Shown: positions 15,740-23,974, counted from the stretch's first letter. The stretch is 64,000 nt of DNA from UBA2279 sp041595875 (GCA_041595875.1 JBFHJN010000002.1:45579-109578); one strand, 5' to 3'. The notes: generated from the letters alone by a model not told the origin. Program-made: numbers and translations.

Positions 15740-16381
15740 ATGAACATCATCGTTGTAGGTTCCGGTCGAGTGGGTTCACAGCTTGCGACAATGCTCTCGA
15801 TCGAGGGCCATAACGTCGTGGTCATCGATCGCGACGAGACCGCCTTCCGTCGTCTCGGCAGCACTTTCAACGGTGTGACCATCAGAGGCCTCGGCTTTGA
15901 CGAAGACATCCTGGAGCAGGCGGGCATCCGGGAGGCTGACGCGTTCGCCGCTGTCACCAACCTCGACAACACCAACCTGATGGCGGCCGAGGTCGCCCGC
16001 AAGCTTTTCGGCGTCAAGCACGTCGTCGCGCGACTCTACAACCCCGTCCGGGAGCGTACCTACCAGCAGCTCAATCTGGACTACGTGTGCGGTACCACGC
16101 TCGTGGCCGAGACGCTGATGGATAAGATCCGCTCGGGCCATGGACATCATCTGTTCGCTATCGGAGACATCGAGTTCATCGAGTTCAAAGCGGACGCAGG
16201 AATCGAAGGACGCAAACTCCGCGACATCGAGATCGAGAACCGCTTCCGTATATCGGCGGTCACTCGCGGTCCCATGTCGTTCATCCCTGACGCCAACACG
16301 GTCATGCGGGAAGGCGATATCATCTTTGCATCGGTCAAAGATGAGGCCTACTCCAAGATCAAGAAGTACATGGAGGACTAG
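15740..16381 (+). CDS. trkA: TrkA-family K+ uptake regulatory subunit 1
   Basis: The 213-residue protein has a Rossmann TrkA-N domain (1-125, MNIIVVGSGRVGSQLA with the acidic VIDRD after strand 2) and a TrkA-C domain (about 135-213). It binds NAD/ATP and gates TrkH (established). The ATG at 15740 gives a normal start; the ribosome site AAGGGGG is rather far (about 11 bases). A second, similar subunit follows after 3 bases, so gating rings may be heteromeric. Confidence 0.9.
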   Translation: MNIIVVGSGRVGSQLATMLSIEGHNVVVIDRDETAFRRLGSTFNGVTIRGLGFDEDILEQAGIREADAFAAVTNLDNTNLMAAEVARKLFGVKHVVARLYNPVRERTYQQLNLDYVCGTTLVAETLMDKIRSGHGHHLFAIGDIEFIEFKADAGIEGRKLRDIEIENRFRISAVTRGPMSFIPDANTVMREGDIIFASVKDEAYSKIKKYMED

Positions 16382-16384
16382 CCC

Positions 16385-17053
16385 GTGTACATCGTCATCA
16401 ACGGGGGCGGCAAGGTCGCCTCGTATCTGGCTAAGACGCTTCTTGAGAGCGGGCACAACGTCGCCCTCATCGAGAAGCGTGAGGACGTCGCGCAGAAGCT
16501 CTCCGGGGAGTTGCCGGGTTCGCCTCTGATCGTCAGAGGGGACGGCTGCGACGCCTCGTACCAGGAAGACGCGGGCATGAGCCGCGCGGACGTCTTCGTT
16601 GCCGCAACGGGCGATGATGACGATAACCTTGTCTCTTGCCAGCTTGCCAAGGTCGCGTTCGGGGTGTCCCGCACGGTCGCTCGAGTCAACAACCCCAAAA
16701 ACGAGCACATCTTCAACGCGCTCGGCATAGAGGCCATCTCTTCCACCACCATCATCTCGCGCATGATCCAGGAAGAGGCCACCGTTGGCGATATCCATAC
16801 GCTGAGCGCGTTGCGCAAAGGCGACATGGCCATCGTCGAGGTCACGCTGCCGGTCGACCGCTGTGTCGTTTGCGGCAAGAAGGTCGCCGAGCTCCCGCTC
16901 CCCAAGGGCTGCATCCTCGTCGCTTTGATGCGTGGAGAAGACGAAGTGATCGCGGTCAACGGCGATACGGTGATGGCTCCGGGGGATACAGTCATCGCTT
17001 TCACCAGTGTGGATCACGAGAAGGCGCTCAAGAAGGCGCTGACGGGGGAGTAG
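16385..17053 (+). CDS. trkA: TrkA-family K+ uptake regulatory subunit 2
   Basis: The 222-residue protein has TrkA-N (1-130, INGGGKVASYLAKTL, ALIEKR) and TrkA-C (about 140-222). An unusual CVVCGKK pair sits at about residues 160-166, inside the TrkA-C part, and could respond to metal or redox state (inference). The start is GTG at 16385, three bases after the first trkA. It diverged clearly from subunit 1, which argues against a recent duplication. Confidence 0.9.
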   Translation: MYIVINGGGKVASYLAKTLLESGHNVALIEKREDVAQKLSGELPGSPLIVRGDGCDASYQEDAGMSRADVFVAATGDDDDNLVSCQLAKVAFGVSRTVARVNNPKNEHIFNALGIEAISSTTIISRMIQEEATVGDIHTLSALRKGDMAIVEVTLPVDRCVVCGKKVAELPLPKGCILVALMRGEDEVIAVNGDTVMAPGDTVIAFTSVDHEKALKKALTGE

Positions 17054-17057
17054 TGCC

Positions 17058-17189
17058 GTGAAGGTGCTGACGGGCCACAACAGGGCCTGTCGTTATGTGA
17101 TCGCGATCCTTCTCGAGACCGCCTATGTGCTGATACTGGCCGGACTCGCGCTGCTGGTCGCCCATCTTGCTCTGGTGGTCGTCAGATGA
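17058..17189 (+). CDS. 43-residue membrane peptide in the Trk operon
   Basis: GTG at 17058 opens a frame of 43 residues, MKVLTGHNRACRYVIAILLE followed by TAYVLILAGLALLVAHLALVVVR. It starts 4 bases after the second trkA stop and its TGA overlaps the trkH ATG (ATGA at 17186). It consists of a short basic head and one long membrane helix. The tight packing on both sides supports real, coupled translation. By analogy with small stabilising peptides such as KdpF it may be a TrkH accessory subunit (inference). The ribosome site is weak, so the second trkA may feed it. Confidence 0.6.
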   Translation: MKVLTGHNRACRYVIAILLETAYVLILAGLALLVAHLALVVVR

Positions 17190-18691
17190 TCTTGCGACCG
17201 CGCAGAGACGATCACGCCATCGTCGGGAAATACCTCGGAAAGATCATCGTGGGCATCGGCTTGCTCATGGTCGTCCCTCTCGTCACGTCGCTCCTGTTCG
17301 CCGAGTGGGACACGGCGCTGGATTTCGTCATCGGCATAGGCGCCTGCTTCATCTTCGGGTTCGGGCTGCAGGTCATCTGCCGTACCGAGAAGGACCTCAA
17401 GTGGAGCCACGGACTTGTGGTCGCATCCGGGTCATGGATCGCCGCTACGGTCCTGGGCGCGATACCGCACTGGCTCTCGGGTCATGAGGGCAGCTACCTG
17501 GACGCCATGTTCGACATCATGAGCGGCTACACCACCACGGGCCTCTACCTCATACAGGACCTCGACCACATCTCATACGGACTCAACATGTGGCGACACG
17601 TGCTCACGTACGTGGGTGGGCAGGGCATCGTTGTCATCGCGCTGACGTTCCTCGTGAAGGGTACCGCGGGAGCGTACAAGCTTTATGTGGGCGAAGGAAA
17701 AGACGAACGGCTGCTCCCCAATGTCATTGGGACCGCCAGAGCCATCTGGCTCGTGAGCCTCATGTGGCTTGCGATCGGGACGGCAGCGCTTGCTGTCACG
17801 GGCCTGATGCTGGGGCAGGAGCCGGTCCGAGCTCTGCTGCACGGCCTGTGGGTGTTCATGGGAGCGTGGAGCACGGGTGGCTTCGCTCCGCAGTCCTACA
17901 ACACCATGTGGTTCCACTCGGCAGCATACGAGATCATCTGCACAGTCATCTTCATTGCGGGTTCGTTCAACTTCGCGTTGCACTGGGCGGTCTGGCAAGG
18001 TGACAGGCGGGAGCTTCGCCGCAACATCGAGATCTTGAGCTTCACCGCTACTGCCTTCATCACCGTGAGCGTGGCCACCTTCGGCCTCGCCCATCTGGGC
18101 ATCTACCCCGACGCGGTCAACCTGTTCCGCAAAGCGTTCTATCAGGTGCTCTCCGGACATACCACCACGGGCTTCTCCACCATCTACTCGCGGGCATTCG
18201 TCACCCAGTGGGGACCTGTGGCCATGCTGGCGACCACGGTGGCGATGGCCATCGGCGCATCGGCATGTTCCACAGGCGGCGGCATCAAGGGTATCCGCAT
18301 CGGCGTGCTGACAAAGGCCTACATCCAGGATGTGCGCCGCATGATCTCGCCCGATTCGGCGGTCGTGCAGGAGCGCTACCATCACATCCGCGACATCGTC
18401 TTGGAAGACCGTATCGTCCGTACCGCATTCACGATCACGCTCGCGTACGTGACGGCGTACGCGGTGCTGACCGTCCTGGGTGTCTTGTTCGGCTACGACT
18501 TCACCGCAGCAGCGTTCGAGGGTGTCTCGGCGGCATCGAACACCGGGCTTTCATGCGGCATCACCGCACCGGACATGCCCAACCTGCTCAAATGGGCCTA
18601 CATCATCGCCATGTGGATGGGCAGGCTCGAGTTCATGTCGGTGCTGGCGCTGTTCGGCCACTTCTACGCCATCGTGAGGGGGAAGTCATGA
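17186..18691 (+). CDS. trkH: TrkH-family potassium transporter
   Basis: The 501-residue protein has the four pore repeats: SGYTTTGLY, GAWSTGGFA, SGHTTTGFS and SAASNTGLS, each with the conserved filter Gly. The long M-P-M architecture covers the whole length. A basic cytosolic loop (RPRRDDHAIVGKY at the N-terminus, VRRMISPDS internally) fits TrkA docking. It imports K+ under control of the TrkA rings. ATG at 17186 overlaps the peptide stop, and its own TGA overlaps the next ATG, so all five genes form one operon. Confidence 0.95.
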   Translation: MILRPRRDDHAIVGKYLGKIIVGIGLLMVVPLVTSLLFAEWDTALDFVIGIGACFIFGFGLQVICRTEKDLKWSHGLVVASGSWIAATVLGAIPHWLSGHEGSYLDAMFDIMSGYTTTGLYLIQDLDHISYGLNMWRHVLTYVGGQGIVVIALTFLVKGTAGAYKLYVGEGKDERLLPNVIGTARAIWLVSLMWLAIGTAALAVTGLMLGQEPVRALLHGLWVFMGAWSTGGFAPQSYNTMWFHSAAYEIICTVIFIAGSFNFALHWAVWQGDRRELRRNIEILSFTATAFITVSVATFGLAHLGIYPDAVNLFRKAFYQVLSGHTTTGFSTIYSRAFVTQWGPVAMLATTVAMAIGASACSTGGGIKGIRIGVLTKAYIQDVRRMISPDSAVVQERYHHIRDIVLEDRIVRTAFTITLAYVTAYAVLTVLGVLFGYDFTAAAFEGVSAASNTGLSCGITAPDMPNLLKWAYIIAMWMGRLEFMSVLALFGHFYAIVRGKS

Positions 18692-19278
18692 GGCGAGCCG
18701 TCTGGATGACCCTCTTCTTGGCGCTCGTGCTGTCGGCTCCCGCATCCGCGATGGCCGAGGAACACACGGTGTCTCCGCACATACCGCTCTCAGAGAACTC
18801 GCCTTCCAGCGCGGAGCTCGTCGAGCTTCCCGACATCTTCGACGGCACCACCGTCGTCTATCGTGGCGAGGTCATCGGCGAGGCCATGGTGCGTGGCAAC
18901 TGGGCGTGGCTGCACCTCAACGACGATGCCTACATGGAGCGCAACATCGAGGAGGGCGCTCCTCTCGGCGGGCTGAACTCAGGGATGCCGGTGTGGGTTC
19001 CTGCGCTTGAGGTCGCCCAGATCGGGGTGTTCGGTGATTACCGGCACGAGGGCGACATCGTCGAGGTGCGGGGAGTATTCAATGCGGCGTGTGCCGAGCA
19101 CGGTGGCGACATGGACATCCATGCGGTGCATCTGACCGTGATCAGGTCTGGCCGGGAAGTCGATGACCCCGTCTCCAAGGGCAAGCTGTGGACGGCTATC
19201 GTCGTCATCCTGGCGGCAGCCGGCGTGTATCTGCTGGACAGGAATCTGGACCGGATACGCGAGTGGCTGGCCCGGTGA
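18688..19278 (+). CDS. exported, C-terminally anchored protein with OB-like region
   Basis: The 196-residue protein has a signal peptide (1-27, ending SAMAEE) and a C-terminal membrane helix (about 167-185, LWTAIVVILAAAGVYLLDR). In between lies a beta-rich domain (YRGEVIGEAMVRGNWAWLHLND ... GDIVEVRGVFNAAC) that resembles an OB fold. One Cys is present (AACAEHGGD). The start overlaps the trkH stop, so it belongs to the Trk operon. It may be an extracytoplasmic partner of the transporter, but no function is known to me. Confidence 0.6.
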   Translation: MRRAVWMTLFLALVLSAPASAMAEEHTVSPHIPLSENSPSSAELVELPDIFDGTTVVYRGEVIGEAMVRGNWAWLHLNDDAYMERNIEEGAPLGGLNSGMPVWVPALEVAQIGVFGDYRHEGDIVEVRGVFNAACAEHGGDMDIHAVHLTVIRSGREVDDPVSKGKLWTAIVVILAAAGVYLLDRNLDRIREWLAR

Positions 19279-19290
19279 TGGTCTTGGTGA

Positions 19291-19319
19291 TTTGCCGCCG
19301 GGGCGGGCGGTGTTACAAT
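19291..19319 (+). promoter_or_regulatory. promoter of tRNA-Gly
   Basis: TTTGCC (19291-19296), 17 bases, TACAAT (19314-19319), ending 18 bases before the mature 5' end. Confidence 0.6.
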
Positions 19320-19337
19320 ACGCGACGCATTGTATAA

Positions 19338-19413
19338 GCGGGCGTAGCTCAGCTGGTAGAGCGAAAGCTTCCCAAGCTTTAGGTCGCGGGTTCGAGTCCC
19401 GTCGCCCGCTCCA
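19338..19413 (+). tRNA. tRNA-Gly (anticodon CCC)
   Basis: It is a 76-base cloverleaf. The acceptor stem GCGGGCG/CGCCCGC is perfect. The D arm has GCTC...GAGC. The anticodon arm AAAGC-TTCCCAA-GCTTT shows anticodon CCC at the central loop positions. The T arm reads GCGGG-TTCGAGT-CCCGT. CCA is encoded at the 3' end. Confidence 0.97.
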
Positions 19414-19422
19414 TATGCGTAG

Positions 19423-19450
19423 ACAAAGGGCCGCCGTGTGCGGCCTTTGT
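19423..19450 (+). terminator. terminator after tRNA-Gly
   Basis: ACAAAGG(G)CCGC pairs with GCGGCCTTTGT with one bulged G, followed by TGTGCC. Confidence 0.6.
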
Positions 19451-19591
19451 TGTGCCTGGCGCCGTATGTCGCGTGCATCACTCCGCTCGTCAGATTGCCG
19501 CGCTGCCTCCTCTCGAGATGTCGTAATATAGCGAACATCAGTTCGATTCCGCCGCCCTCACTCTCCCCGGTGGACATTGGGAGGAGTGGTC

Positions 19592-20518
19592 ATGAGGCGG
19601 CATCGGTTCCTACAGATCCTGGTGCTCGGCATATGCATGGCGGTCGTACTTCCTGCCCCGGCGTGGGGCGCTCAGGAGAAGGTGCTCCTGTGCTACGGGA
19701 CGACCTATGATCTTGCCGGTGTCACGCGCACTCACCATGGAGCGGACCTTGCGGCCACTGCCGGGGACGCTGCATTCAGCTTCGTGTCCGGGGAGGTCAG
19801 CTTCAGCGGGCGCATCCCGGCCGACGGCGGGGGAAGCGTGCTGGCTGTGACCGTGCGCACCGGTGACGGCATGCTCGTCACGCTCCATCCGCTTGCCGAG
19901 GTCTGGGTCGGGCAAGGGGAGAGCGTGGTCGTGGGCGACGGTCTTGGAATGGTCGCTGCAACTGGCGATGCCTCGGTCGCCGCGTCTCATCTGCACCTGA
20001 GCGCTCGTCGTGAAGGCGCGTATGTCGACCCCTCGTTTCTGATCGTTGGCGCCGAGCCTGAGATGCAAGACCCCGCGCCCCTGAGCGAGACCACGGAGCC
20101 GGCCCCCTTCCTGGAGGGATCACCGGCGCTCGGATCGGGCACAGCCATCCAGGGGGCGGTCGTATCGTCCCCTGTCTACGGGTGCGGCGCCGTGCCGCTG
20201 GCTGCCGAATCGCCCGGACCGGCGATGCCGTCCCAGGCCGCGGAGCTGAAGGTCTCTCGACCCGCATCCTTCGGCGTGCAGCGGATGATGAACGCGGGGG
20301 TTCCCGCTGCAGCGGACGAATCCGTTCTCGCCGCGCTCGGTTGCGATGAGGCGGGCCTGTCCTCGTTGTCGAGGAGGTCGTTGGGGAACTGGGCGGGGGT
20401 GCCCGTGTTCGGGCGCTCAAGCGCTCTGGGATCGGTCGCAGCTTGCGCAGCCATGCTATTCGCTTTCGCGGTGGCGCTAGCGCTTTGGAAGAACGCCGCA
20501 GTTCAGGGCGTTGATTAG
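19592..20518 (+). CDS. exported M23/LytM-like peptidase domain protein
   Basis: The 308-residue protein has a signal peptide (1-27, ending PAWGAQ), a LytM-like domain (about 35-150) and a long low-complexity linker to a C-terminal helix (about 285-303). The metal motifs are HHGAD (His48-Asp52) and SHLHLSAR, with the extra His in VTLHPL; these match M23 endopeptidases, which cut peptidoglycan cross-links (established). The surrounding sequence is divergent, so activity is likely but not certain. The ATG at 19592 has GGGAGGAG; a TTG five codons upstream is less likely. Confidence 0.7.
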   Translation: MRRHRFLQILVLGICMAVVLPAPAWGAQEKVLLCYGTTYDLAGVTRTHHGADLAATAGDAAFSFVSGEVSFSGRIPADGGGSVLAVTVRTGDGMLVTLHPLAEVWVGQGESVVVGDGLGMVAATGDASVAASHLHLSARREGAYVDPSFLIVGAEPEMQDPAPLSETTEPAPFLEGSPALGSGTAIQGAVVSSPVYGCGAVPLAAESPGPAMPSQAAELKVSRPASFGVQRMMNAGVPAAADESVLAALGCDEAGLSSLSRRSLGNWAGVPVFGRSSALGSVAACAAMLFAFAVALALWKNAAVQGVD

Positions 20519-20569
20519 CGCTCAAGACGTGTCAGGAAATCGCAGCGTGTCAGAGGCGTGGGGTAAGCG

Positions 20570-20598
20570 TTGTAGGTGCGGTCGGTCTCTGATACACT
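20570..20598 (+). promoter_or_regulatory. promoter of the rpsF operon
   Basis: TTGTAG (20570-20575), 17 bases, TACACT (20593-20598). Confidence 0.6.
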
Positions 20599-20621
20599 GC
20601 GAGGGCTTCATTTCCTGCTCT

Positions 20622-20659
20622 GGGCAGACGCCTTCAGTGTCCCGGAGCCGCTGTAGCCC
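20622..20659 (+). promoter_or_regulatory. possible S6:S18-binding leader of rpsF
   Basis: GGGC (20622-20625) pairs with GCCC (20656-20659). An inner stem CAG/CTG encloses TGTCCCGGAGCCG with two CCG triplets. The known S6:S18 autoregulatory RNA upstream of rpsF carries a CCG element in a stem-loop (established), so position and CCG content fit. I cannot verify the full consensus by eye. Confidence 0.4.
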
Positions 20660-20674
20660 AAGGGAGGTGAACCA

Positions 20675-20968
20675 ATGAAGGCTTATGAACTTATGCTGAT
20701 AATCGTTCCCACCCTCGACGACGAGGCTCGGAGTGCTGTCCTTGAGAAGACTCGAGGCATCATAACCGTTGACGGTACCGTCGATTCTGAGGATGCATGG
20801 GGCAAGCGCCGTCTGGCTTATGAGATCGAAGGCCACACCGACGGTGACTACCACGTCATTCAGTTCCACGCGACTACAGCTGTCGTTGCCGAACTCGACC
20901 GCGTCCTGCGTATTACCGATCAGATCGTCCGATTCATGATCGTGCGGCGCGACGACATCAAGGTGTAG
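20675..20968 (+). CDS. rpsF: 30S ribosomal protein S6
   Basis: The 97-residue protein starts MKAYELMLIIVPTLDDEAR and contains the S6 core GKRRLAYEIEGHTDGDYHVIQF and a C-terminal RFMIVRRDD. Length is normal. The ribosome site is AGGGAGGTGA. It binds S18 and the central domain of 16S rRNA. It is the first gene of the rpsF-ssb-rpsR-rplI-dnaB cluster, which is a conserved bacterial order. Confidence 0.97.
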   Translation: MKAYELMLIIVPTLDDEARSAVLEKTRGIITVDGTVDSEDAWGKRRLAYEIEGHTDGDYHVIQFHATTAVVAELDRVLRITDQIVRFMIVRRDDIKV

Positions 20969-21037
20969 TGCTGCAACCCGACCGATCAGGGCGGGCGATT
21001 GACGGCGGCCAATGGTCGCAGAGACGAGGTAGGGACT

Positions 21038-21454
21038 ATGGGCATCAACCGGGTAGTGATCACCGGCAATCTAACAAGAGACCCTGAGCTGCGCTCCACC
21101 AACAGTGGTATGAGCGTTCTCAAGATGGGTGTGGCAGTCAACGACCGTCGCAAGAACCAGCAGACCGGCGAGTGGGAAGACGTTCCGAACTTCGTGGACG
21201 TCACCGTCTTCGGCGCGCGTGGCGAGGCGTTGTCACGCTTCCTCAACAAGGGTTCGAAGGTCGCGATCGAGGGCAAGCTTCGCTGGAGCCAGTGGGAGAA
21301 CCCGCAGGGCGAGAAGCGCAGCAAGCTCGAGGTAATTGCCGATGAGGTCGAGTTCCTCTCCTCGCGGGATGGCGGCGGCAGCGGTAGCGGCGGCAGCGGG
21401 TACTCTGCTGCGGCGCCTAGCTCCGATTCCGACGGCGAAGAGATCCCGTTTTAG
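21038..21454 (+). CDS. ssb: single-stranded DNA-binding protein
   Basis: The 138-residue protein has an OB fold (1-108, GINRVVITGNLTRDPELRST and FVDVTVFGARGEALSRFLNKG), a short Gly/Ser linker and the acidic SSB tail ending DGEEIPF that recruits repair proteins. The ATG at 21038 is preceded by GAGGTAGGG. It lies between rpsF and rpsR as in most bacteria. Confidence 0.96.
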   Translation: MGINRVVITGNLTRDPELRSTNSGMSVLKMGVAVNDRRKNQQTGEWEDVPNFVDVTVFGARGEALSRFLNKGSKVAIEGKLRWSQWENPQGEKRSKLEVIADEVEFLSSRDGGGSGSGGSGYSAAAPSSDSDGEEIPF

Positions 21455-21476
21455 GTTCATCTGCATTGAATGATCA

Positions 21477-21506
21477 GTCGACGGCGGTACCCTCCCGCCG
21501 GTCGAC
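21477..21506 (+). promoter_or_regulatory. hairpin between ssb and rpsR
   Basis: GTCGAC-GGCGG pairs with CCGCC-(G)-GTCGAC, an 11-bp stem with one bulged G. There is no U-tract. It may set the ratio of ssb to rpsR transcripts or protect mRNA ends (inference). Confidence 0.4.
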
Positions 21507-21546
21507 AGGCCCGAGGTCCGCGATAGGACCCGAAGGGAGGTAAGAA

Positions 21547-21810
21547 GTGAGCGATTACGCACGACGCCCCAAGCGTAAGTACTGCGTGTTTTGCAAAGAT
21601 CACGCTGAGTACATCGACTACAAGGACGTCAACATGCTGCGCAAGTTCATGACCGACCGCGGAAAGATCAAGCCGCGCCGTGTCTCAGGTAACTGCGCCC
21701 AGCACCAGCACCAGATCTCGACCTGCGTGAAGCGTGCCCGTGAAATGGCACTTGTGCCCTACACCGTGCCGGTCATCAGCGGCAAGGTTGACGGCAAGCG
21801 CGGCCGCTAG
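21547..21810 (+). CDS. rpsR: 30S ribosomal protein S18 (zinc-binding C+ form)
   Basis: The 87-residue protein has YCVFCKDHAEYIDYKDVNMLRKFMTDRGKI and SGNCAQHQ, the Cys-rich variant of S18 that can hold zinc. The start is GTG at 21547 with GGGAGG upstream. It pairs with S6 on 16S rRNA. The zinc form suggests there may be a zinc-free paralogue elsewhere (inference). Confidence 0.95.
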   Translation: MSDYARRPKRKYCVFCKDHAEYIDYKDVNMLRKFMTDRGKIKPRRVSGNCAQHQHQISTCVKRAREMALVPYTVPVISGKVDGKRGR

Positions 21811-21811
21811 T

Positions 21812-21860
21812 TCGACCGCTGACACGAACGGCGCAGACGCCGTTCGCTGCCGACCGGTCG
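21812..21860 (+). promoter_or_regulatory. nested hairpin between rpsR and rplI
   Basis: A perfect 8-bp stem GAACGGCG-CAGA-CGCCGTTC (21826-21845) is framed by a second pair TCGACCG (21812-21818) with CGGTCGA (21854-21860). A further hairpin (CACG...GTTCGC-TTGTG-GCGAAC...CGTG, 21884-21916) follows before the rplI ribosome site. No clear U-tract. Confidence 0.45.
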
Positions 21861-21981
21861 ATGGACGAGGCATCTTTGCCGGCCACGCACTGTTCGCTTG
21901 TGGCGAACGGTTCGTGAGCCTAGAGTGGAGAGCACCTCGTGCCCGCAAGACCGGCCGAGAGTAAACGAACAAGGAGTAACA

Positions 21982-22536
21982 ATGAAGGTCATCCTGACAC
22001 AGGACGTGAAGGGACGAGGCAAAGAAGGCGACATCATCGATGTGGCTCGAGGCTTCGCCGTCAACTTCCTGATGCCACGCAAGATCGCCATCCCGGCGAC
22101 AGCGGGCAATATCAAGCAGCTTGAAGCGCGGATGGGCAACATCCAGAAGCGCGAGACGGCTCGTCGCGGTGATGCCGAAGGCGTCGCGGCCGCAGTCGAA
22201 GGTAAGAAGGTCGTCATCGTTGCGAAAGCCAGCGATGAGGGCAAGCTCTATGGCTCCATCACATCCGCGATGATCGTGGATGCCGTCGCCGAGCAGCTCG
22301 GTGTGGAAGTCGATCGCAAGAAGCTCGACGTCCACGCGCACATCAAGGTCCTTGGTGAGCACGCCGTTCAGCTCAACGTCTACTATGACGTCAAGGCGAC
22401 TCTCATCGTCCAGGTTGTTGCTGAGGGTGCCGAAGAGGTAGCCGCAGAAGAGCCTGTCGTTGAGGACGTGGTTGAAGAGGCTCCCGTCGCCGAAGAGGCC
22501 GAAGAGGCCACCGAGGACGTCGCGGAGCAGGAGTAA
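21982..22536 (+). CDS. rplI: 50S ribosomal protein L9 with acidic C-terminal tail
   Basis: The 184-residue protein starts MKVILTQDVKGRGKEGDIIDVARGFAVNFLMPRKIA, the L9 N-domain, and has the linker helix and C-domain (to about 147). L9 is usually about 148 residues. Here a tail of some 35 residues made almost only of Glu, Ala and Val (EEVAAEEPVVEDVVEEAP...) is added. The ATG at 21982 has AAGGAG; upstream in-frame codons lack a site. Confidence 0.95.
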   Translation: MKVILTQDVKGRGKEGDIIDVARGFAVNFLMPRKIAIPATAGNIKQLEARMGNIQKRETARRGDAEGVAAAVEGKKVVIVAKASDEGKLYGSITSAMIVDAVAEQLGVEVDRKKLDVHAHIKVLGEHAVQLNVYYDVKATLIVQVVAEGAEEVAAEEPVVEDVVEEAPVAEEAEEATEDVAEQE

Positions 22537-22607
22537 TAAGCCGGACGGTCTACCGGAGGCGACCGCCCGGATGGGCGGCGCCCTCGGTGGTCCACGGGGG
22601 AGTGTGA

Positions 22608-23969
22608 ATGGCAGGAACCGCAGAGCGCAGGTTGGCAGAGCGTGTGCCGCCACACAACCTCGAGGCCGAGCAGTCGCTGCTCGGCTCCATGTTCCTGTCT
22701 CCGGACGCAGTCGAAGCCTGCCTGGGTCTCGTAGAACCCGAGGACTTCTATCGCTCCGCGCACGCACGGATCTTCGAGTCGATAAGCGAGCTCAACAGCC
22801 GCGGTGAACCCATCGACCAGATCACCGTCGCAGACCGGCTTGAAGCAACGGGTCGTCTGGACGCTGCCGGCGGCAAGCCGTATCTGCTGGACATAACCGG
22901 CATGGTGCCAACAGCGGCTAACGCGACCTACTACGCGGAGATCGTGAAGCGTACCTCCATGTTGCGCCAGCTCATCGGCGCCTCGAACAAGATCGCCACG
23001 ATGTCGTATGAGAACCCTGATGACATCGATCAGGTGGTCGAAGAGTCTGAGCGAGCGGTCTTCCAGGTCACCAACAAGCGTGTCTCCAGCAACTTCCGCG
23101 GGCTGGAAGAACTGATGAAGACCGGCTTTGCCCAGATAGAGCAGCTCTATGACCGCAAGGCGCACATCACGGGCGTCCCCACCGGCTTTCCGGATCTGGA
23201 CAAGATCCTTGCGGGCCTGCATCGGGGAGACCTGGTCATCCTTGCGGCACGCCCGTCAGTGGGCAAGACGGCATTCGCGCTCAACGTCGCCGTCAACGCC
23301 GCTAAGGCGGGACATCCTGTGGCTGTCTTCAGTCTTGAGATGTCAGCCGAGCAGCTCGTCCAGCGTATCCTGTGCTCCGAGGCACGTATCGACAGCCAGC
23401 GCCTGCGCACCGGTTACTTGAAAGACAGTGACTGGCCTCAGATCATGCAGGCCATGGGACGCTTGGCGAACACGTCGCTGTTCGTTGACGACACGCCGGC
23501 CATCTCGATCCTGGAGGTGCGCGCCAAGGCCCGCAGGCTCCTGCGTGACAAGTCAGACGGCCTCATCATCGTTGACTACCTCCAGCTCATGCAGCCGCAG
23601 AACCGTCGGTCCGAGAACCGCCAGGTGGAGATCGCCGAGATCAGTCGTGGACTCAAGATCCTGGCCAAAGAGCTGGACGTGCCTATCATCGCGCTATCGC
23701 AGCTCTCTCGTGCGGTTGAGCAGCGAGCCGGCAAGCGGCCCCAGCTCTCCGATCTTCGTGAGTCCGGCGCTATCGAGCAGGACGCTGACGTCGTCATGTT
23801 CATCGACCGGAACACGGACCCGCGTGGCGAGGAAGAGGACGGACGGCCCAGCAAGGGTGAGGCTGAGATCATCGTCGCCAAGCACCGTAACGGACCGGTC
23901 GACAACTGCCACGTCGCGTATCTGTCGCAGTACACCAAGTTCGTACCGATGGCCCGGGACGTGCCCTGA
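22608..23969 (+). CDS. dnaB: replicative DNA helicase
   Basis: The 453-residue protein has the DnaB N-domain (18-120, PPHNLEAEQSLLGSMFLS) and a RecA-like C-domain (about 180-450) with Walker A ARPSVGKTAFA, Walker B IIVDYLQLM, and the C-terminal SDLRESGAIEQDADVVMF. It unwinds DNA ahead of the replisome. The ATG at 22608 has GGGGAGTG. No intein is present. It ends 5 bases from a convergent gene. Confidence 0.97.
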   Translation: MAGTAERRLAERVPPHNLEAEQSLLGSMFLSPDAVEACLGLVEPEDFYRSAHARIFESISELNSRGEPIDQITVADRLEATGRLDAAGGKPYLLDITGMVPTAANATYYAEIVKRTSMLRQLIGASNKIATMSYENPDDIDQVVEESERAVFQVTNKRVSSNFRGLEELMKTGFAQIEQLYDRKAHITGVPTGFPDLDKILAGLHRGDLVILAARPSVGKTAFALNVAVNAAKAGHPVAVFSLEMSAEQLVQRILCSEARIDSQRLRTGYLKDSDWPQIMQAMGRLANTSLFVDDTPAISILEVRAKARRLLRDKSDGLIIVDYLQLMQPQNRRSENRQVEIAEISRGLKILAKELDVPIIALSQLSRAVEQRAGKRPQLSDLRESGAIEQDADVVMFIDRNTDPRGEEEDGRPSKGEAEIIVAKHRNGPVDNCHVAYLSQYTKFVPMARDVP

Positions 23970-23974
23970 GCTCT

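Noticed and set aside
18208..18687. Upstream extension of the exported OB-like protein frame inside trkH
   Set aside because: Lies wholly within trkH; the real start is the coupled ATG at 18688 with a signal peptide.
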